NCBI GenBank assembly: GCA_026874595.1 | Contig: CM049310.1 | Coordinates: forward strand, 90,527,556-90,591,555 | Reading direction: 5' to 3' | DNA: 64,000 nucleotides | From: Sipunculus nudus | Lineage: Eukaryota > Annelida > Sipuncula > Golfingiida > Sipunculidae | Shown here: positions 57,108 through 64,000 of the stretch, piece by piece | Layout: each line of letters starts with the position of its first letter | Position numbering within the stretch: position 1 is the stretch's first letter | The notes under the pieces: generated by a model | Seen by the model: the letters and a program-made list of their open reading frames with translations, nothing else | Told to the model about the DNA's origin: nothing | Database searches by the model: none | Program-made: the position numbers and the translations under genes

Positions 57108-58249
57108 TTTTTTTAAGTTCAGGAGGTGTCGTATGGTCAAAAGTAGGTCAACAAGGGCAAAATGCAAACTCGATCTGTAATGGGTCATTATTAAGCAACA
57201 CACCAAAAATCATGCCAGTATATGCAGGCATTGTGAAAAAAAAGTCCATACATGTGCATTTTCCATAAAAAAAAGTCCATACATGTGCATTTTCCATAAA
57301 AATGTCTGTCTTTCATGAAATTTTCTATGTTTAGGAGCCGTAAAACAATCAAAAGTAGGTCAACCGGGATGAAACGCGAACTCGATCTGTAACTGTCATT
57401 ATCTGCCCACACATAAAAAATCAGGGTGGTATCTGCAGGCATTGAGGAAAAAAGTCAGAACATATGCATTTGTTATGAAAATTTATATTTTGCATGAAAC
57501 TTTCTATGTTCAGGAGCAGTCAAATGGTCGAAAGTAGGTCAACTGAGAGAAAACAAGAACTCGATCTGTAACTGGTCATTATCTGCCTACACACCAAAAA
57601 TCAGGCCCGTATCTGCAGGCACTGCCAAAAAAAGTCCATACATATGCACCTTTTTATGAAATTTTCTATGTTAGAGCACCGTCAAACGGTCAAAAATAGG
57701 ACAACTGGGACAAAACGTGAACTTGATCTGTAACTGGTCATTATCTGCCCACACACCAAAAATCAGGCCAATATCTGCAGGAATTGTGAAGAAAAGTCTG
57801 TACAAGTGTATTTGTCATGAAAATTTATATTTTACATGAAATTTTCTATGTTCAGGAGCCGTAAAACAGTCAAAAGTAGGTCAACCAGGACGAAACGCGA
57901 ACTCAATCTGTAACCGGTCAATATCTGGCCACACACCAAAAATCAGGCCAATATCTGCAGGCATTGCGAAAATAAGTCCGTACATGTGTATTTGTCATGA
58001 TATTTCATATTTTTCATGAAATTTTCTATGTTCAGGAGCCGTAAAACGGTCAAAAGTAGGTCAACCAGGACGAAACGCGAACTCGATCTGTAACTGGTCT
58101 ATATCTGCCCACACACCAAAAATCAGGCCAATATCTGCAGGCATTGCGAAAAAAAAGTCCGTACATGTGTATCTGTCATGAATATTTCTATTTTTCATGA
58201 AATTTTCTAAGTTTAGGAGCCGTAAAACGGTCAAAAGTAGGTCAACCGG
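57108..58249. repeat. Tandem array, unit about 180 bp, six units
   Basis: The anchor AAGTAGGTCAAC (or variant) recurs at 57141, 57353, 57532, 57695, 57874, 58054 and 58235, giving spacings of 212, 179, 163, 179, 180 and 181. Each unit also carries AACTCGATCTGTAACTGGTC, ACACACCAAAAATCAGGCC, TATCTGCAGGCATTG, AAGTCCGTACATGTG and TTTTCTATGTTCAGGAGCCG. The 212-bp first interval contains an internal exact duplication of about 32 bp (around 57236-57300). The last units are the most alike. Confidence 0.88.
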
Positions 58250-58326
58250 GAATTTCAATATTTACAATCCCTAATCAGTAGTGTGGTACTCTTGCGCAGT
58301 GTGGGTGAAAGTACTGGAGAGAAAAA
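58250..58326. repeat. 77-bp direct repeat, right copy
   Basis: Perfect copy of 56961-57037; it starts in the middle of a tandem unit, immediately after GGTCAACCGG. Confidence 0.85.
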
Positions 58327-58744
58327 AAAATGAACCGTAATTAAACATTATTATTCTGGAGTAGCGGCTATCCACCAATTTCACGAGCAAGAACAATTAT
58401 TAATTTTTAGACGAAAATACTGATTAATCAAGAACATAATTAATTAAATGATGAATGTCAAGGTGACAGTTCTTTCTTATTAACAACATATTTTATGACT
58501 TGTAATAAGCACTGCATAGTGACCTAATAACACCCTTGCTTCCGGTCGCCTTTTTAATCAGGGCTTTGATCAGACCGGAAACAAATAATATCAGTGTTTG
58601 ATCACTGGCTCATGGACCAAAACAAGAACAGGGCAGAGAGACAGCGTCTGGTGCTAATATGACGGCTGAGTTTTATTTCCACAGATCAAACTGGCTGCAA
58701 GAGAAACGAGGGAGACTGCACAACTGGAAATCATTCGTCTCAGT

Positions 58745-58776
58745 TATATATTATATATTATATATTATATATTATA

Positions 58777-58823
<47 letters not shown>

Positions 58824-58845
58824 GTATATATATATATATATATAA
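58745..58845. repeat. TATAT-rich microsatellite
   Basis: TATATTA units, then (TA)n, (TGTA)n and (TA)n. Confidence 0.9.
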
Positions 58846-59991
58846 TATGGTTTTTATGGAGACGTGTTAACAGTGATACCCTGCAGTAAGCCCCCTTTGG
58901 TCTTTACAAGAGCTGGTGTAATTCTTTTACGTTTCCTCATTTCTTTAGCCATCGCTTGTTATATCTAAGAAAATATCTTAGTCTTACTACAAAATATAGC
59001 TATCATAAGTTCCCTTTTAAAAATAATTAAGTGAGATAACGTCACAAGGAATGCGAGTAGGAATATTAGCCAAGGCGTAGTCAATCACGCAGCTGACGGA
59101 CCTGTTTTTGGACTTTCTCGGAAGAATTCTCCCTTCACACTATATCAGCAAAAACCATTCCATGACAGTCACGAAGTCTGGTTCTTTATCTAATCGATCA
59201 TAACTTAACAGTCTCGGCAAAGCGTAGACCTCGACAATAACACCAGCAAAAAGGAGGGATACTGACCAGTCATACAAAATAGAGAGGAATGCACTGGTTG
59301 AAACGTTTAGACAGACGCCTTCATATTTCGCCGTTTTAATCATCTGGCCAATTGTCTCAATTTGATGTTCAGGATTGTGAAAACAAATGATGAATATTGT
59401 GATATCGTGCATTTCCAAATCGAAGAGACGAGCCGTGATGAAAGAGGTATTATTCCTCGCTTTCAATTCCGTGGATGCCAAACGAAATATAAGCAAATCA
59501 CGAATAGTTGGCTACTTCCGGAGAAGGGTGAGAGCGGGCAGGTAAAGTACGTACACCTACGCATATATGAGTAGGAATGGAATCATAATGTTGGGGGGGG
59601 GGGGGCAGTTACCCCTGTGTGACAGCCAGACCCTATACGGGAATTTTATGCAAATCAATAGCGACACCTATGCAAATTACCTCAAAACAATATACAGTGG
59701 TTCCATCATGACGTCACTTAAAGATAGACCCTCCTAAGCCTTCCCTGCATGCCTTGCCAGGCTGTAAACAAAGCAGACGGAGACAACAATTAATTTATTT
59801 TCCTGAGAGTGCCAAATTATTTCCATAGACCTACATGTTGTACATAAAGTTTCAAATTATGTATCAACTGAGTCCATATGTCTGTGACAGTATGAAGCGT
59901 AACATGTATAGGGGTTGACTAAAAATAAAGTTATTTTAGTAAAGCTTCATGGTTAACTGGCTTTTACTTTAATACTAACCTGTTTAAAATA

Positions 59992-59993
<2 letters not shown>
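58846..59993. other. No supported gene
   Basis: The minus-strand frame 59140-59496 (118 codons, one hydrophobic stretch) has no recognisable family or splice context. A G run lies at about 59592-59606. Confidence 0.4.
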
Positions 59994-60043
<50 letters not shown>

Positions 60044-60165
60044 GGGTTAAAAATGCCTAATTTTATTTTTAAATCTTTAAACTATAAATTATATATATAT
60101 ATACATATATATATACACTGGTTAAAATTGCCTAATTTTATTTTTCAATCTTTAAACTATAATTT
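59994..60165. repeat. (TA)n tract plus 40-bp direct duplication
   Basis: (TA)n at 59994-60036. GGTTAAAAATGCCTAATTTTATTTTTAAATCTTTAAACTATAA (from 60046) is repeated with few changes from 60120, separated by a second TA tract. Confidence 0.7.
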
Positions 60166-61624
60166 TTATTTTAACCCTTAGTTTTGCAAATGACACTTTA
60201 CAAGTAGTGAACTGACAACTTCTGTACATATGCAATTTACCAGCTTGGTTGACATGTTTTTTTCTGTTTGGCATATGTGCCGTTTTTCCTTACAGCTTGT
60301 GGATGAACCAGCTCATACATATGTCACGGAGGCGTAAGAAGAATTCCATCCCTTCCAAAATACACATAAAAGGTAAATAAATGAAAAATAGTCGTAGAAT
60401 ATAGAACGCAATCCAAACCTTAACCGTGCTTATGATGCTCTATAAATACCTAATGCTGTCTGGCCGTAGACAGTCCCAGAATATACAGTCAAAGGTACTT
60501 GCGTTATTTTACTTAGAGCTGAAGTATGAATAGACTAATAATATTTTATTTAAGTGAAAAGATTTCCCCAATTACGCTCATGAGTATTTATGACAGCAGC
60601 CACCTCCGAGGGGATGTCATTTGATCCCAGGTAAATCTAACCTGTCCGGAAGACAAGAATCGATAATGAAACGTAGATCCAGGGCTGCTGAGGTGTGCGT
60701 ATAACCATAGCAACTTGCCTTGGTGTTCCTGGTCAGCCTGAGATGTTTCCTGGACTAGCAAGTAAACGCTAGTGTGAAAACCACCCACGTGACACCTGCA
60801 ACCGGCCTGAGACCGTAGAAAGACAGCATATGTTTCTCTCTGTATACTCCGTCGGTGCATTTAGACAACAGAGAGATGAGCTGAAATGCAGCGTCCCTAT
60901 GATGCAACTGTTCCTATCTCCAATGTTTCTTTGTCGATTTGTTCTTCAGCAAATTATCGCAAAAATACTAAAACCATTCCAGCGAAACTTTGTTCGACAT
61001 ATAATATAGAAAACATTTGAGTGCAAAGGACCCAATGCGACTGCATGACTCTGACAGAGGATCCACTGCATGTCTTAGTGTAACCAGTTTCCGTCATGTT
61101 TCCTGCGTTGCAGCCTGGGATCTACGTTTTCTTAAAACTGTCGATATCTTAACTGATCGGGTTATTCAAATAAAAGAAATTGCTTACATTAACTTTAATG
61201 TTCATTGGAAAGGAATGTGGATGGTAACCTTCAAAGTGATTTCACAAGTATAATTATGCATTTTTTTCTTGGGGGGGGGGGGGTGAATTATAAAACGTTA
61301 TAACCAGCTTTTCACGACAGGATCAGGAGTGGGGGGGGGAAGGTACAGAGGCGACAGCGGGTGACCAGCTGAGTAACAGAACAAAACTTGAATGATACGA
61401 ATATAATCATATGCTGTCCAGAATGTCAAACACTTTCCAAACCGTGAATATCCACTGTGCCAAATTTAGATCCGCAATACAACGCAACTAGAGCAAATTA
61501 CAAAACCGTCTGGTTCTGCGCAGAACGCGACCCGGCTAGACCCCTACCTTCTCACCCTTCGCGATAATCGTTAATATATACTTATTTTTTTACATGGATT
61601 CTACAAATAGCTATTATAACTAAT
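60166..61624. other. No supported gene
   Basis: The minus-strand frame 60588-60860 was considered as an exon; evidence insufficient. G runs occur at about 61271-61283 and 61331-61339. Confidence 0.4.
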
Positions 61625-61815
61625 CGTGGCACTCTTCATGGCTCAGATGTTGGCGTTCAGTAGTCTGTAGGCGTAGAGGAAACCAAGGAATCCCGGAGGG
61701 AACCACCGGCCTTGGACTACAATCCACTCTAATAGCCACGCGGTGGATCAAACCGGTTCGCCAACAGAGAGCGCCGAGCGTTTTACCACTAGACTGTCAA
61801 GGCTCATGTCATTAA
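61625..61815 (-). mobile_element. tRNA-derived SINE, copy 3
   Basis: On the minus strand: GCCTTGACAGTCTAGTGGTAAAACGCTCGG (A-box side), B-box-like GGTTTGATCC (complement of 61745-61754), GCGTGGC, GGCCGGTGGTTCCCTCCGGG, then CTACTGAACGCCAACATCTGAGCC. Same order as the copies at 19988 and 31355. Confidence 0.7.
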
Positions 61816-62219
61816 TTCGTTCCATAGACTGAGACACCTGTGGCAAAAGTGAAGCTGAATTCAAAGGCTGTTATGAAGAGCAATAAGAATACTACAAGAG
61901 TTAATTATATTTTCTTTGGGAGGTGGCGGTACCTAAAGGCAACCATGAGTCGGATATTGCCGATGGGTTTAGGAGTCGGTCTTTGTAGCGGAAAGCCCCT
62001 GCTAAGAACTCCACTAGAACCTCAGAAGCAAAATGGTCTTAATGATGTCTTAATGACAGTTGATCACATCTTGATTCTTCGTAATACCCGTGGATGTACA
62101 AATATTAAGATTTATACGGCATCGGAATACCATTTATTCTTGCCGAGTGTTTTATTTTTTTCATCATCAGTTCACAAAAGGTTATAGGCCTTTCTTAAAC
62201 ACAATAATAATCAATAATT
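61816..62219. other. No supported gene
   Basis: The 115-codon frame 61840-62187 shows no recognisable family. Confidence 0.4.
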
Positions 62220-62380
62220 TTAACTAGAAATCTGCATTCTAAGGAATACATTTCGGCCCATATTCCCATGTTCATTTGTACACAAGTGACTAAACATCTG
62301 TGAATATTCCTTGGTGACGTTCCCCGATCCAGACCATGTGCCGGATCCATACCAACTTTTATCAACCAATCTTCCCTTTT
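62220..62380 (-). repeat. Dispersed family A, minus-strand copy
   Basis: TAACTAGAAATCTGCATTCTAAGG, GGCCCATATTCCCATGTTCATTTG, GTGAATATTCCTTGGTGACGTTCC and CATGTGCCGGATCCATACC. It opens at the family's conserved right terminus and forms an inverted pair with the next copy. Confidence 0.65.
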
Positions 62381-62504
62381 CCTCTGTCTCTCCAAAAAAA
62401 ATCTCTATCTTCATTTCTTCTACCTGTTTCTGGTCTTATATCGTGTTTTCACTTTCTACCTTAACCAACCAGGAACTGACATAGGAATATTAGCTCTGTC
62501 AAGA

Positions 62505-62830
62505 GGCTATTTGTAGATCCCCGTTCGTGTATGTACGTTTTGGCGTGATTTAGGTGTTTTTCTCCTTTTTTGGTGTTTGTTCACATCATTATAGAATCTC
62601 ATGAAATTTTCAGGGCACTACGGAAATGGGTCATTGAAAAATCGGTTAGGTTTTGCTGTGGATCCGGCACATGATCCGGATTCACAAACGTCAGTTAGGA
62701 ATATTTACAAACGTGGAGTCAATTATGCACGAATTAACCTAAGAATATGGGCCGAATAGGTGAATGCCCCCCCCCCCCCTCCAAACACACACACAGGCTT
62801 GCATTCCTAGCTTAAAGCTTCTTTATTCCT
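62505..62830 (+). repeat. Dispersed family A, plus-strand copy
   Basis: GAATCTCATGAAATTTTCAGGGCACTACGGAAATGGGTCATTG, AAAATCGGTTAGGTTTTGCTGTGGATCCGG, CATGATCCGGATTCACAAACGTCA and GGCTTGCATTCCTAGCTTAAAGC, in order. A C run and CA tract interrupt the right part. Confidence 0.65.
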
Positions 62831-63830
62831 ATTGGTCTCTATCTGATCACCTCTCATAATCAGTGTCAGGTTTAATTAACACATAGTTGGCAGGCGTCTG
62901 TTACATAGCTGATCTCCCATGAACTGCTAACTGCACTCAATTGTGACTTGACTAGGAATCCCTCAGCACTATACTTAAGTATGTGTCTAACCTACTTGCC
63001 TGCATATTGACACTTGGACATTGCTAAATGTAAAGCCTGGGGTACTGATCCCATATTAAACATTAATTCGAGGGCATCTTTGCTAGTTAAATATTCAAAT
63101 ATTTCCAACCTGTAACCCTGTCCTCTGTCATGTTACGTTTCACATTGCACCCTTAATATCGTTTCGCCAAGCCCAGAAAAGAATTATACATCAATGAGGA
63201 AATTGATAGTCGTACAACTGTCTCAAAATGCTAAACCTCTCAGGATCTCATAGGTGCGGGCTTCAGCTGCGGTTTTAAACTGCCGGCGTCTCCTTTAACT
63301 GTCGCCATATCTTGTAATGGCTGGCATGTACTCTGGTACAGAGAGTACACCGCAGGCGACAAATGGATTCCTCTTTGGTGTGGTAGCGCTGCTTGTTCGG
63401 TTTTTGGCGAGGTCCTCAGAGCCTTCCACACGTAGCCCTTGCAGCGATGTCACGTTTTACCATATCACACAGTGGCGCGTTATACTAACATTCAGAATAA
63501 CATCAAAACACCGACTTGACAAAATATACAAACATGATGGCTTTATTCATAACTACTTCCCCCTGAAAACTGACCTAGACGAAGAGATGTACGTCTACGG
63601 AATACACAAAAAGAACAAGAAGACAAAATCTAAGCCAATCTGAAACAAACCTTGCTGGATTTTCTTTCTTATAAATAATTAACAGTCTTAGTAATGAGGA
63701 CAAGGTCCACTTTATAGCATCAGCTGGGCTTCTTGTATACATTCATCGATACGAGAGTAAAGGCACGATTATCAATGGCTCGGGTAAGATTTAATACCAG
63801 AAGAGGGTCTAGAGGGAGTTACAGTGTGTC
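62831..63830. other. No supported gene
   Basis: Plus-strand frame 63317-63643 (108 codons, Lys-rich C-terminus) is open but unrecognised and may be chance. Confidence 0.4.
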
Positions 63831-63960
63831 TGGACCCCCCTTTTTCAGCCGCCTTTTATAAGGGGTTTGAGACCAATTTTTTGCGGCATGGACCCCCTTT
63901 TTCGCACCTTGGGACCTTTATTAGGTTTTGTCATTAGTCCTGGATTCCACCACTACAATA
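63831..63960. repeat. Relic of the CAGGGG-type MITE
   Basis: GGACCCCCCTTTTTCAG ... TTTTGCGGCATGGACCCCCTTTTT parallels the reverse complement of the interior of 42746-42962 (GAAAAAGGGGGGTCCAGGCGGCAAAATTTT region). TCCTGGATTCCACC may be its decayed terminus. Confidence 0.45.
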
Positions 63961-64000
63961 CAATACGATTACCAACAGCTTTGTCAAGATTCAACACGAC

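Noticed and set aside
57108-58249. Regular repeat with conserved anchors, considered as a CRISPR-like array
   Set aside because: Units of about 180 bp are similar over their full length without unique spacers; it is an ordinary tandem repeat in a eukaryotic genome.
59140-59496. 118-codon minus-strand frame with a hydrophobic segment
   Set aside because: No family resemblance, no convincing splice sites, and the neighbouring sequence is repetitive AT-rich DNA.
60588-60860. 90-codon minus-strand frame with GSTFHYRFLSSGQVRFTW
   Set aside because: It looks protein-like but matches no domain I can name, and only a weak donor is visible; not enough to call an exon.
63317-63643. 108-codon plus-strand frame with a basic C-terminus
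   Set aside because: No recognisable domain, and the opposite strand is open over part of it as well; could be chance.

Overview
The window looks like nuclear genomic DNA of an invertebrate animal, most plausibly a lophotrochozoan and perhaps a bivalve or other mollusc. It is AT-rich, packed with (TA)n, (GA)n and (CT)n tracts and short dispersed repeats, and has no operon-like packing. Its one recognisable host gene is split into small exons with consensus splice sites. The taxonomic guess rests on overall character (divergent Cys-loop receptor, Penelope-like elements, tRNA-derived SINEs, many MITEs) and is inference.

Host gene. The minus strand carries the 3' part of a divergent nicotinic acetylcholine receptor-like (Cys-loop ligand-gated channel) subunit in five exons: 31603-31712, 16186-16628, 13353-13439, 10474-10592 and 8235-8657. 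All acceptors and donors follow AG/GT and the codon phases join in frame, giving 393 codons plus a stop. They cover the loop A region, Cys-loop, TM1, TM2, TM3, a short cytoplasmic loop and TM4. The N-terminal exons (signal peptide, loop D) were not found and may lie upstream or beyond the window. The subunit has no vicinal Cys pair in loop C and has Ala at the pore 9' position.

Mobile DNA fills the introns and flanks. 4.6-5.2 kb: a Harbinger-like MITE. 9.4-10.3 kb: two dispersed repeats. 13.8-15.9 kb: a Penelope-like retroelement (RT plus GIY-YIG) with an apparently intact hammerhead ribozyme just downstream, and a second decayed copy at 17.2-18.1 kb; receptor exon 16186-16628 sits between the two. 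24.2-24.9 kb: a head-to-tail array of a miniature LTR retrotransposon (LTR-PBS-PPT-LTR-PBS-PPT-LTR). 20.0, 31.4 and 61.7 kb: three members of one tRNA-derived SINE family.

The right half (33-64 kb) has no gene I can support. It holds a foldback structure with arms of about 0.85 kb (47.4-52.1 kb), a nested cluster of TIR elements with a 9-bp target duplication (52.6-55.3 kb), a tandem array of about 180-bp units flanked by identical 77-bp direct repeats (57.0-58.3 kb), a CAGGGG...CCCTG MITE with a perfect 6-bp target duplication (42.7 kb), and many copies of a dispersed family recognised by a GATCCGGAT-containing core.

The best candidates for undescribed biology are the miniature LTR array with internal Pol III-like boxes, the ribozyme-bearing Penelope element, the 16.8-17.0 kb inverted-repeat element with a hammerhead-like core, the direct-repeat-bounded tandem array, and the nested TIR cluster.
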